Below are positions 1 through 7,205 of a DNA stretch of 64,000 bases, in pieces (positions within the stretch are counted from its first letter, which is position 1; every line of letters begins with the position of its first letter). Both the position numbers and the translations under genes were made by a program. The DNA is from Leptospira inadai serovar Lyme str. 10. Its GTDB lineage: Bacteria > Spirochaetota > Leptospiria > Leptospirales > Leptospiraceae. The notes below the pieces were generated by a model. The model had not been told where the DNA came from, made no database searches, and saw only the letters and a program-made list of their open reading frames with translations. The stretch covers positions 542,001 through 606,000 of the forward strand of contig NZ_AHMM02000015.1 in NCBI RefSeq assembly GCF_000243675.2, given 5' to 3'.

Positions 1-319
1 AATCGAAAGAGTTATCTTCGAAAGGCAGGGAATTTATATCCGCTCGCATCCAGTGAAATTGCGGATATCCTACTTTACCCAGGGATAACATCAATTCGGA
101 GGAATCGACGGCAGTAACGCGTAAGTCGGTAAAATATGAATTTACCAAGCAGGACGTGAACGCTCCTGTGCCTGCACCGATATCTAAAAAATCGCCTTTT
201 TCGGGAAGCGGGACGCGAGCCAAAAACGGAGTTTGTGCGGCGGATAATAATCGGGCCTGCTGCGATAGACGTAACAATTCTCCGCTCATGGATAGCGGAT
301 CTATATATAAATTTTCCAA
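1..319 (-). CDS. Class I SAM-dependent methyltransferase, partial
   Basis: Only the N-terminal part is present; the C-terminus lies beyond position 1. Reading the minus strand from about 319 gives a Rossmann-fold methyltransferase start with SAM-binding motif I, LDIGAGTG, near residues 45-52. An acidic motif II (AVDSSE) follows, and near the window edge a motif of the type ADINSLPFED. This is the usual pattern of small-molecule or protein class I methyltransferases; the substrate cannot be told. The frame is open back to a stop near 338. Possible starts are TTG at 319 (residues LENLYIDPLS) or ATG at 289; neither has a strong ribosome binding site. The first 10 residues read like real coding sequence, so I favour the longer form with modest confidence. 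Confidence 0.75.
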   Translation of the reverse strand, partial: MENLYIDPLSMSGELLRLSQQARLLSAAQTPFLARVPLPEKGDFLDIGAGTGAFTSCLVNSYFTDLRVTAVDSSELMLSLGKVGYPQFHWMRADINSLPFEDNSFD

Positions 320-849
320 AGTATTTCTCGAAGAAGAATGAACCTATTCGGCTCCAAAACGGTTTTTGTACCGAAAAAATATTCCTTTTGGATCGGAAAC
401 CTTTCGGGTCGGGAATGCGGAGGAAGGGAGGAGCGTCCACTCTCGGATCCGATTCATCAATGAAATTTATTTCCAAATCTCCGGGATCCATAGGGTCCCT
501 TCCAATAGCGTTCTGATTTTTTGACGGTACATCTTCTTGATCGGGACCGATAAGGGGCATGAAAGATCTCCGGTTCTCATTCTCCCTTTTTTTCCTCCGA
601 ACCGGAACGAAACCCGTCTTATATCGATTTTTTCCCCAACGGCGCCTATTTCTTTCCGCGGCCAAGGAGAGTAACATTCGATCGATACCGGGATCTTCGC
701 ACACGGATCTTTCCTTCGGCACTAGCTCGGAGATTTTGCAACCGCCCCAACGATCTTATAATTCGCATAACACTCCCGGGAGAAATTCGGGCCGTTACAC
801 TAGCGTAGGATCGTCTAGTGAATATTGAGCGAGAATCGGAAGGAAGAGA
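320..849. other. Intergenic region, no certain gene
   Basis: Several open frames run through this stretch on both strands, but none has a convincing start or recognisable domain. One long minus-strand frame starts at 722 and runs into the methyltransferase in a different frame. Its first 110 residues look only moderately protein-like and are very rich in arginine. I treat it as unproven. The right end carries the promoter region of the porin gene at 850, with an AGGAAGAG ribosome binding site just before its ATG. Confidence 0.5.
798..820. promoter_or_regulatory. Inverted repeat upstream of porin gene
   Basis: CACTAG and CTAGTG form a perfect 6-bp inverted repeat with an 11-base spacer, 30 bases before the start codon of the outer membrane protein gene. 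It could be an operator or a hairpin in the leader. There is no T-run, so it is not a terminator. Confidence 0.35.
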
Positions 850-2292
850 ATGAAAAACGTATTGGTTGAGAAAAGAAGTCCTTGGTTTTTGGGGATACCT
901 TTCACGTTTCTCTGCGGTTTGCTTGGAACTGGTTCCGATCTACTGGCGGGAAGTTACGGCGATATTTACGGAGCTCATCCTGCCGCCACGGGAATGGCAG
1001 GGGCCGTAACCGCGACGGTTAATAACTCTTCTGCAGTATTTTATAATGTAGCCGGTTTAGGTCGTTTAAACGAAGCGGATCTCTTTATGGGTCGAATGGA
1101 AGAAGGCGAGAAGGAAAAGAATCCCTCCACAGAATTGGCGGTACCTGGGTATAACCAGAAGGATGGATTATTCAAGCAGGGACCCTTACCCAGGTCTTCC
1201 AAAAATTATCATGAAGTTACCTTTCTGGGCACGTATGCCAATCCTACGATCCGAACGAACGCTCCGACGAGCCAGGATATCAAGAAACCTCATGATAGCT
1301 TTGTCGGTTTAGGAATGACTATGAATTTGAACGAGATGTTCGATACTGGCAGGACGATCCGATTCGGACTCAACGCGATTTTGCCCGCGAACGGCAACTT
1401 ACTGGTGATCAACGACCAAAATCCGACAGTCCCAAGATATTTACAATCCGGTACAAGCAACGAACGCCCTACCATTATGGGAGGAGTGGGAGTGGAACTT
1501 TGGAAGGACCATTTATTTGCAGGAATGGGATTTACGGCTTTAGCCGGAGGCTCCGGCGCAATTCTTTTGAAGGATGTTCCGATCTCACCTAACCCGGTGC
1601 AGGCGAATTCCCAGGTCGTGCTCACGGTAAAGCCCTTGATCAATCCTACCTATGGACTTCAATTCACTTACGGGGCATTCAGTTTAGGAGTATCTTATAA
1701 AAGGGAAACATACGTGGCGATCGATCCGATTCCAGCCAGGGCCCAAACGATATTATTAGGGATGCAGCTGGATTTCGATCTTGCGCTCTACGATCAGTAC
1801 AATCCTAGAGTCTGGTCTTACGGGATCGGGTTCCGTCCTTTTAAGCGAGTGCTTTTCAATCTGGATATCGATCGGGAGCTATGGAGTCTTTTGAAAAATT
1901 CCCGGATCAAAGCGAATTACTCCGATCCTCTTAACTACCATGATACTACGGATGTTCGGTTCGGAACGGAGATCGAGTTGACTTCGACGATGAAAGCGAG
2001 AGCAGGTATCGGAAGGCGTCCCACACCGGTTCCGCATTATGCCGGGACAAATAACTGGATGGATAACGATCGAACGATCTATTCTTTAGGATTCTCTTAT
2101 TTACTAAACGGACGAAATTTCGGATTCTTAAAGGATAAATTGAAAAATCCGGTCATCTTCGATGTGGGCTTACAGTACCAACGTCTTCGCTGGGTCGATG
2201 TGGAAAAATACGCGCCCACTCTTCAGAATCCGAATTATAGTTACGGAGGAGGGATCTTTTCCGTGTCCGCTTCCGTCAGCCTATTTTTTTAG
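850..2292 (+). CDS. FadL/OmpP1-type outer membrane transport protein
   Basis: A 480-residue outer membrane beta-barrel protein. After a signal peptide (hydrophobic segment about residues 13-33), the mature protein opens with a segment typical of the OmpP1/FadL/TodX family, in which an 'HPAATGMAGA...NNSSAVFYNVAGL' pattern forms the N-terminal plug. The rest is made of alternating amphipathic strands and ends in a C-terminal phenylalanine (SVSLFF), the usual barrel-assembly signal. FadL relatives move hydrophobic compounds such as long-chain fatty acids across the outer membrane; the substrate here is unknown. The ATG at 850 has a good AGGAAGAG ribosome binding site. It stands alone, and a GGACAGA-type repeat begins directly at its stop codon. 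Confidence 0.85.
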   Translation: MKNVLVEKRSPWFLGIPFTFLCGLLGTGSDLLAGSYGDIYGAHPAATGMAGAVTATVNNSSAVFYNVAGLGRLNEADLFMGRMEEGEKEKNPSTELAVPGYNQKDGLFKQGPLPRSSKNYHEVTFLGTYANPTIRTNAPTSQDIKKPHDSFVGLGMTMNLNEMFDTGRTIRFGLNAILPANGNLLVINDQNPTVPRYLQSGTSNERPTIMGGVGVELWKDHLFAGMGFTALAGGSGAILLKDVPISPNPVQANSQVVLTVKPLINPTYGLQFTYGAFSLGVSYKRETYVAIDPIPARAQTILLGMQLDFDLALYDQYNPRVWSYGIGFRPFKRVLFNLDIDRELWSLLKNSRIKANYSDPLNYHDTTDVRFGTEIELTSTMKARAGIGRRPTPVPHYAGTNNWMDNDRTIYSLGFSYLLNGRNFGFLKDKLKNPVIFDVGLQYQRLRWVDVEKYAPTLQNPNYSYGGGIFSVSASVSLFF

Positions 2293-2737
2293 AACAGAAG
2301 ACAGAGGACAGAGGACAGAGGACTGAAGCTGCTCGAAGTTCGAAAAGTTACTGAAGTAGAGGAAAGGTCTACTATAACACAAGAATCTTCCTCTAGAACG
2401 TGGAATCTCCGCCCACCAATGTTCTGTCCTCTGCAGAAGACAGAGGACAGACGACAGATGCATTCGCTTCGCTCACGCTAGACAGAAGCTGCTAGACATT
2501 GGAAAAGTTACAGAAGTAGAGGAAAGATCCCCTGTAACACAGGAATCCTTCTTTAGAACTTGGAATCTCCGCTCACCAATGTTCTGTCCTCTGCAGAAGA
2601 CAGAGGCCAGAAGACTGAAGACAGTAGCTGCTAGACGTTGGAAAAGTTACAGAGGTAGAGGAAAGATCCCCTGTAACACAGGAATCTTTCTTGAAGAACT
2701 TGGAATCTCCGCTCACCAATGTTCTGTCCTCAGTAAC
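2293..2737. repeat. Dispersed GGACAGA-type repeat, copy 1 (three tandem cores)
   Basis: This block starts directly after the porin stop codon with a short run of GACAGAG units. It then contains three imperfect copies of a core of about 140-160 bp. Each core has a 'GAAGCTGCT' box, 'AAAGTTAC.GAAGTAGAGGAAAG', 'TGTAACACAGGAATC', and 'GGAATCTCCGC.CACCAATG' (the last at 2402, 2562 and 2702), followed by 'TTCTGTCCTC'. Between cores 1 and 2 lies the 'TTCGCTTCGCTCACGCTAGACAGAAGCTGCT' region shared with the other copies at 13056, 26606, 51336 and 53653. Open frames inside it are a by-product of the repeat. Confidence 0.8.
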
Positions 2738-4276
2738 TCAGTAACTCAAAATCCTGTTATTGACGCCGTCTATGATGAACAAACCTCCGGAAGGACTTAT
2801 GCCGATCCCGGTGGGGCCACTCATGCTAGAAGCCGAAATTCCGCCGTTATTGTTTATTGCAGTCGTGAAACTTCCTCCTTGTCCGTAGACTCTCGTTGCG
2901 GTTGTGCTTCCCGGAGGAAAATAGAGAAGGCGAGAGTTATTGTAATCACCTATGTACAACCCTCCGGAGAACGGATCCCATCGTAAGCATTCCGGAGAAG
3001 ATAAGCTGTTCGCGGAAATCCCTCCCTTATTCTGTACTCCAGTCGTGAAACTTCCTCCTTGTCCATAGACTCTCGTTGCGGTTGTGCTTCCGGAAGGAAA
3101 GTAAAGGACTCTTTGGGCGTTCCTATCGACGACATACAATCCGCCGGAAGAATCCACGTCTAGGTCTTGCGGGTAGTTTATGGAATCTGCCGAAATAACG
3201 CCTACATAGTTGTTGTTTGAAGTAAAGTCCCCGTTTTGCCCGTATACTCTCGTTGCAGTTGTACTGCCGGACGGGAAGTATAGGACCCGAGACGTGCCAG
3301 AATCGACGACGTACAATCCGCCGGAAGCATCCAATGCCAAACCCTGAGGGCCAGATAGACTATTCGCACTTCGCCCTCCCTTATTGGCGGTGCCTGTAGT
3401 AAAAACTCCGCCCTGCCCGTAGACTCTCGTTGCAGTCGTTGTGCCGGATGGGAAGTAAAGGATTCGATTATTTCCATTATCAGAAATATACAGCCCATTA
3501 GAAGAATCTAATGCCAGTCCATCCGGTGCGCGCAGACTATCTGCGGAGATCCCACCCTTGTTTGCCGTGTTTGTAGTAAAAACTCCACCCTGCCCGTACA
3601 CTTTTGTCGCGGTGGTGCTATTCGCCGGATAATATAGCACACGATTATTCGACTGATCGTTTACGTACATTCCGCCGGAGGAATCGAAAATTATACCACG
3701 GTAGGGGCCGTATAGACTACTTGCGGAAATCCCGCCATCATTTGCGTTGTCTGTGGTAAAATTCCCGGTTTGTCCGAATACTTGTATGGCAGTGGTAGAG
3801 GAGACCCGGAACGTAACGGTTCCGGTGGCCGTTCCACCATTCCCATCCGTCGCGGTAAGCGTATATGTGGTACTAGGGGAGCCCGCTGTCGGCGTCCCGG
3901 AGATCGTACAGGTGGTCGGATTCAAGGACAACCCTGGGGGAAGTGCTGGACTTACTGTACAATTTGCAATCGTAATTCCGTTGATCGTAGGGGTTACGCT
4001 AAAAGGATTTCCGTCGGTCAGTGTGGGAGTAAAGGATCCGAATGTAATCGGTTGCGAACTTCCACCACCCCCACTGCCGCCGAAGCCTCCACCTCCGCCG
4101 GCCGATCCCTGATTCAAGCCTAAAAGAAGGGGCCATAGATTGTCCGGATTCGAATTCTTTATGCAGGGAGGTATTTTACCCGCCCCGCATAATAAAGCAG
4201 CATCTTGTCCAACGCAGCTAACGTTCTGGGTAAAAAGAAGAAATAAAAGAAGAGAAAAAATATTCGCTTTTCTCAT
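2738..4276 (-). CDS. Lipoprotein with Ig-like domain and NHL repeats
   Basis: A 512-residue surface or periplasmic lipoprotein. The signal peptide ends in the lipobox-like NVSC (about residues 18-21). A glycine/serine linker (about residues 58-75) is followed by one putative Ig-like domain (about residues 76-158, pattern 'PPGLSLNPTTCTISGTP'). The rest is six NHL-type repeats of 58-60 residues, each with 'GPxGLALDSSGGLYVxDxxNxRVLYFPSGSTTATRVYGQGG'-like consensus parts. NHL repeats form a beta-propeller, and six units match one closed propeller. Proteins of this type are common Leptospira envelope lipoproteins of unknown binding partner. The repeats are nearly identical in DNA, for example around 2862 and 3042. 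The ATG at 4276 has the AGGAG site GTTAGGAGTCG upstream. That upstream region is itself copied in tandem (4286-4930). Confidence 0.85.
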   Translation of the reverse strand: MRKANIFSLLLFLLFTQNVSCVGQDAALLCGAGKIPPCIKNSNPDNLWPLLLGLNQGSAGGGGGFGGSGGGGSSQPITFGSFTPTLTDGNPFSVTPTINGITIANCTVSPALPPGLSLNPTTCTISGTPTAGSPSTTYTLTATDGNGGTATGTVTFRVSSTTAIQVFGQTGNFTTDNANDGGISASSLYGPYRGIIFDSSGGMYVNDQSNNRVLYYPANSTTATKVYGQGGVFTTNTANKGGISADSLRAPDGLALDSSNGLYISDNGNNRILYFPSGTTTATRVYGQGGVFTTGTANKGGRSANSLSGPQGLALDASGGLYVVDSGTSRVLYFPSGSTTATRVYGQNGDFTSNNNYVGVISADSINYPQDLDVDSSGGLYVVDRNAQRVLYFPSGSTTATRVYGQGGSFTTGVQNKGGISANSLSSPECLRWDPFSGGLYIGDYNNSRLLYFPPGSTTATRVYGQGGSFTTAINNNGGISASSMSGPTGIGISPSGGLFIIDGVNNRILSY

Positions 4277-4285
4277 AAAACGACT

Positions 4286-4930
4286 CCTAACGTGTGTTCT
4301 TAGTGTGATATAAACGAAAAAAAAACAATATTTACGAATATTTTTTTAAAAAAAGCGGTACATTCTTTTTTTAATATTTTTCCAGATTAAAAGATAGGAT
4401 AACGTTCTTTATTAAAATAAAGAATGATGTTAGCTATGAGATATTCATTTTTACAATAAAATGTCTCATAACGTATGTGATTAGAATAATATGATGAAAA
4501 AAGTATTAACCATTTTATAGATACTTGAAAGAATTAGGAAGATACGATGTATCGGATAACGTTTTTTATAAAAGAATCCTTGGATATATTCATTTTTACA
4601 ATGAAAAGATTCCTAACGTGTGTCCCTAGAGTGATACAAATTAAAGAAAGTATTGGCTATTTCTTGATGACTTCACTGTATTCTGGCATTATGATGTATC
4701 GGATAACGTTTTTTATAAAAGAATCCTTGGATATATTCGTTTTTCAAATGAAATGTATCCTAACGTGTATCACTAGAGTGATGCAAATTAAAAAAGTATT
4801 AACTATTGCGTGATGGCTTGACTGTATTCTGGCATTATGATGTATCGGATAGCTTTTTTTATAAAAAAAGTAGAATATATTTATTTTTACAACGAAATGT
4901 ATCCTAACGTATGCTATTAGGGTTATATAA
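4286..4930. repeat. Tandem array of ~145-bp units derived from the lipoprotein leader
   Basis: The motif CCTAACGTGTG (or CATAACGTATG) recurs at 4286, 4467, 4612, 4759 and 4903, giving unit lengths of 181, 145, 147 and 144 bp. A second marker, GATGTATCGGATA, recurs at 4546, 4693 and 4839. Read on the minus strand, the first marker is the ribosome binding site region of the lipoprotein gene (CGTTAGGAGTCG before its ATG). Each downstream unit therefore repeats the leader plus a degenerate start-like segment. The array is very AT-rich. No gene is supported here: the short open frame in units 2-3 only reflects the repeat. Confidence 0.75.
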
Positions 4931-4963
4931 GAGATGGGGTGTTCGCTATTATTTAAAGGCTAG

Positions 4964-5116
4964 TCTGAATTTAGCTTTTCCGTCGGAATCGGGGAAACTT
5001 TAGCCTATATCGACTTTCCTTCCGAGCATTGGAGAAAGATACGAACGAATAATCCTTTAGAACGTAGAAACTCCTTCCTGAATTTCAAAGCGCGGTTTTC
5101 TGGATGGTTCGGATAA
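4964..5116 (+). pseudogene. IS256-family transposase C-terminal remnant
   Basis: On the plus strand this frame encodes LAYIDFPSEHWRKIRTNNPLER, matching the signature 'HWxxIRTTNPLERLNxEI' near the C-terminus of IS256 (Mutator-type) transposases. Only about 25 residues are recognisable. Directly after NPLER, at 5064, the sequence changes into flanking repeat a, and the frame stops at 5116. The remainder of the transposase and the terminal inverted repeats are absent. It is a relic showing that an IS256 element once sat here and that repeat a starts at its break point. Confidence 0.7.
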
Positions 5117-5135
5117 TTCTTAGTTATGCGAAAAA
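5064..5135. repeat. Flanking repeat a, copy 1
   Basis: These 72 bases (starting GTAGAAACTCCTTCC, ending TTATGCGAAAAA) are identical to 6231-6302. Each copy lies at the left side of a toxin-antitoxin module. The start of this copy coincides with the break in the IS256 transposase remnant. Confidence 0.85.
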
Positions 5136-5254
5136 GCCGGCAAAATTTTCCGGTTAATTCGAACTTCTTAAACGCGTTCCGTGCGACTAATCTGCATCCG
5201 ATTTTTTTCTTAAAAGTTAGATGCTCGCTTTGCTTTGAGATCGTACGATTATAA

Positions 5255-5285
5255 TTGACATACAAATGTTTAGCATAAGTATAGT
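5255..5285 (+). promoter_or_regulatory. Promoter of DUF4160/DUF2442 pair
   Basis: A consensus -35 TTGACA at 5255-5260 is followed after 19 bases by TATAGT at 5280-5285. The next start codon is at 5291 with no ribosome binding site in between. Transcription from this promoter would begin at or very near the ATG, so the mRNA may be leaderless. The 19-base spacer is long for a sigma-70 promoter. Confidence 0.5.
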
Positions 5286-5290
5286 TTTGA

Positions 5291-5774
<484 letters not shown>

Positions 5775-6230
5775 TACACCAAAATTCTTAGGGTTCGTCG
5801 CCTAACTATCGGGTCTTTCCACAGCGCTTCGGGCTCGCTTCACAACTCTCGCTCGGGCTTCGCCGCATATTGCTTTGTCACTCGTCTTACTCGGTAAACC
5901 TCGTTCGTGCCAAGCGCTTGCGCACTTGCGAAACGTCGCCAAACCTTGGGCGATAACCGAAGTCCGCGATTGTAAAGTAGGGAAGTTAGCAAACCTCATG
6001 CACCTGCCTTCGGGCTCGGCAGTTTCGGAGCTATCCTTTCGTAAAAAAGATTTCGCGTAAAACCGCCGGCAATTTCTTCCAGACTTAAAAATTCCTGCCT
6101 TTTAGCCGTACGGTTTTAAATTTCCTTTGAGGGATCGTTTTCCTTCCGACGATCCGCAGCCTTAGAAATCGAATCATGTATGCATCAAGGATAGGAAACT
6201 GTTTTAGGTATTTTTTGCGTGCACAATCTT
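5775..6230. other. Non-coding tail of module 1 including repeat b
   Basis: No gene is supported. After the DUF2442 stop comes CGCCTAACTATCGGG, then a GC-rich stretch full of GCTTCGGGCTCG-like short palindromic words (5820-5945), and then flanking repeat b. A similar but shorter order (CGCCTATCTTTCGG, CCGGGCTCTCG, repeat b) follows the second module at 6931-7036. Open frames here are products of the GC-rich words. Confidence 0.6.
5982..6150. repeat. Flanking repeat b, copy 1 (duplicate of hydroxylase gene 3' end)
   Basis: About 169 bases that match 7037-7205 imperfectly, by eye around 80% with no large gap. The right part of the second copy is the 3' end of the hydroxylase gene (stop at 7157). 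This copy therefore carries a dead duplicate of the last ~15 codons of that gene: on the minus strand it still reads 'ENDPSKEI' before a stop, against 'EIDPSKEI' in the live copy. Confidence 0.75.
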
Positions 6231-6302
6231 GTAGAAACTCCTTCCTGAATTTCAAAGCGCGGTTTTCTGGATGGTTCGGATAATTCTTAGTTATGCGAAA
6301 AA
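6231..6302. repeat. Flanking repeat a, copy 2
   Basis: A 72-base stretch identical to 5064-5135. It lies just before the promoter of the second toxin-antitoxin module, as copy 1 does before the first. Confidence 0.85.
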
Positions 6303-6318
6303 AAGGTCAAAATACCTC

Positions 6319-6346
6319 TTGACTAAGTAACACTATTGTATATACT
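6319..6346 (+). promoter_or_regulatory. Promoter of the second toxin-antitoxin module
   Basis: TTGACT (6319-6324), a 16-base spacer and TATACT (6341-6346) make a good sigma-70 promoter. The ribosome binding site ACGGAAGG lies at 6355-6362, before the antitoxin ATG at 6368. Confidence 0.65.
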
Positions 6347-6367
6347 TTGTTGTTACGGAAGGTTTTT

Positions 6368-6580
6368 ATGATTAAAAAACTTATACAACACGGTAATAGT
6401 TCAGCTCTTATAATCGAAAAGCCTATCCTTGAGCTTTTGAGTATTACTTCGGAAACTTCATTAGATATTAAGACCGACGGTAAAAGCTTAATAATAACTC
6501 CGATAGATAAGAGATTGGAGGCTTCTTTAGTTAAGATTAACGGAAAGCATGGTAGGACATTGAAGCGACTTGCTGAATGA
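6368..6580 (+). CDS. AbrB/MazE-type antitoxin
   Basis: A 70-residue protein with the swapped-hairpin AbrB/MazE DNA-binding pattern: MIKKLIQHGNSSALIIEKPILELLSI, then 'LDIKTDGKSLIITPI'. This family usually represses its own operon and neutralises the linked toxin. I place the start at ATG 6368, which has the ribosome binding site ACGGAAGG, rather than further upstream inside the -10 region. The Doc-like gene begins at 6577 within the last codons (ATGA overlap), the classic antitoxin-toxin coupling. AbrB-type antitoxins are a known partner type for Doc toxins. Confidence 0.8.
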   Translation: MIKKLIQHGNSSALIIEKPILELLSITSETSLDIKTDGKSLIITPIDKRLEASLVKINGKHGRTLKRLAE

Positions 6581-6858
6581 GTAATTTGCACGTTCGATAT
6601 TTAACTCTCGAAGAAGTTTTATATATTCATACAAATCAGATAGATGAATACGGTGGATCCCATGGAATTCGGGATCGAGGTCTCCTTGAATCCGCGATTG
6701 CTCAACCTTTAGCAGGATTTGGGGACAAAGAATTTCATAGCGACCTTTTGGATAAGGCAGCTGCATATCTATTCTATCTTTGCAAAAATCATCCATTTAT
6801 GATAGTGACATTGAGGAATATTTTTCTAAAATTGCCATTTCTAAAGGTAAAGACTTAA
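6577..6858 (+). pseudogene. doc: Doc (death-on-curing) toxin, truncated before the active site
   Basis: The N-terminal 70 residues are a clear Doc toxin: 'LTLEEVLYIHTNQIDEYGGSHGIRDRGLLESAIAQP' and 'DKAAAYLFYLCKNHPF'. Doc phosphorylates EF-Tu using the Fic-type motif HPFxDGNKRT. Here the sequence departs right after NHPF, so the residues D, G, N, K and R are lost. The frame then closes with about 20 unrelated residues. The protein is 93 residues against about 125 expected. The downstream DNA, read in another frame, belongs to a different gene. It is therefore a chimeric, probably inactive toxin. Confidence 0.8.
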
Positions 6859-6920
6859 ATTTTATCATTAATAAGGTTCTTAAGAAAGAAGTCGAACTTC
6901 AAAAAGAACTTAGCCTTTAA
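6798..6920 (+). pseudogene. 3' fragment of a CopG-like antitoxin gene fused behind doc
   Basis: Starting where the Doc reading frame loses homology, another frame encodes YDSDIEEYFSKIAISKGKDL and a following 'INKVLKKEVELQ' helix, ending at TAA 6918-6920. This helical, lysine/glutamate-rich ending resembles the C-terminus of ribbon-helix-helix (CopG-type) antitoxins; that match is from memory of the family and is tentative. No start codon or N-terminus is present. It is best read as the tail of another toxin-antitoxin module joined here by deletion. Confidence 0.45.
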
Positions 6921-7036
6921 CTATAAGATACTCCGCCTATCTTTCGGTTGCCGTTCCCCTCCGGGCTCTCGTGCGACCCTTCCTCAGAGGGTAGCCAAAT
7001 TTCCTCTAGCATTCGAGTCTACAATTTTAAGATAGA

Positions 7037-7205
7037 GAAGTTAGCAATCCTTATGCACCTTCCTTAAAGCCCGGCGATTTTGGAGCTATGCTTTCGTAAA
7101 AAGGATTTCGCGCAAAACCGCCGGCAATTTCTTCCAGACTTAAAAACTCCGACCTTCTAAGCCGTGCGGCTTTGAATTTCCTTTGAGGGATCGATTTCCT
7201 TCCAA
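7037..7205. repeat. Flanking repeat b, copy 2
   Basis: Homologous to 5982-6150. It spans the 3' end and downstream flank of the hydroxylase gene whose stop is at 7157, so this is probably the original location and 5982-6150 the duplicate. Confidence 0.75.

Noticed and set aside
75..722. A 215-residue minus-strand frame
   Set aside because: It runs through the methyltransferase in a different frame for more than 200 bases, is very arginine-rich and starts with GTG without a ribosome binding site. Only its first 110 residues could be real, and nothing supports them.
1290..1643. Antisense frame inside the porin gene
   Set aside because: It mirrors the porin coding frame; no start signal or domain.
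2579..2986. A plus-strand frame of 135 residues over repeat copy 1
   Set aside because: It lies in repetitive DNA and the 3' end of the lipoprotein gene on the opposite strand; its codons follow the repeat units.
3747..4123. Plus-strand frames opposite the NHL lipoprotein
   Set aside because: Composition (valine/proline-rich) comes from the complementary strand of the Ig-like and glycine linker region.
4547..4813. 88-residue plus-strand frame in the tandem array
   Set aside because: It is two copies of the same repeat unit; its two halves are near identical and neither looks like a protein.
5005..5265. 86-residue minus-strand frame before the DUF4160 gene
   Set aside because: It is opposite the IS256 remnant and repeat a; the real coding signal is on the plus strand (HWRKIRTNNPLE).
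6527..6796. Minus-strand frame opposite the Doc gene
   Set aside because: The plus strand carries a clear Doc motif and an ATGA-coupled antitoxin.
5775..7036. Integron attC-like sites behind the toxin-antitoxin modules (CGCCTAACTATCGG at 5800, CGCCTATCTTTCGG at 6931)
   Set aside because: The first has an RYYYAAC-like word (GCCTAAC), but the second does not (GCCTATC). I found no matching GTTRRRY site at the proper distance and no integrase gene in the window.
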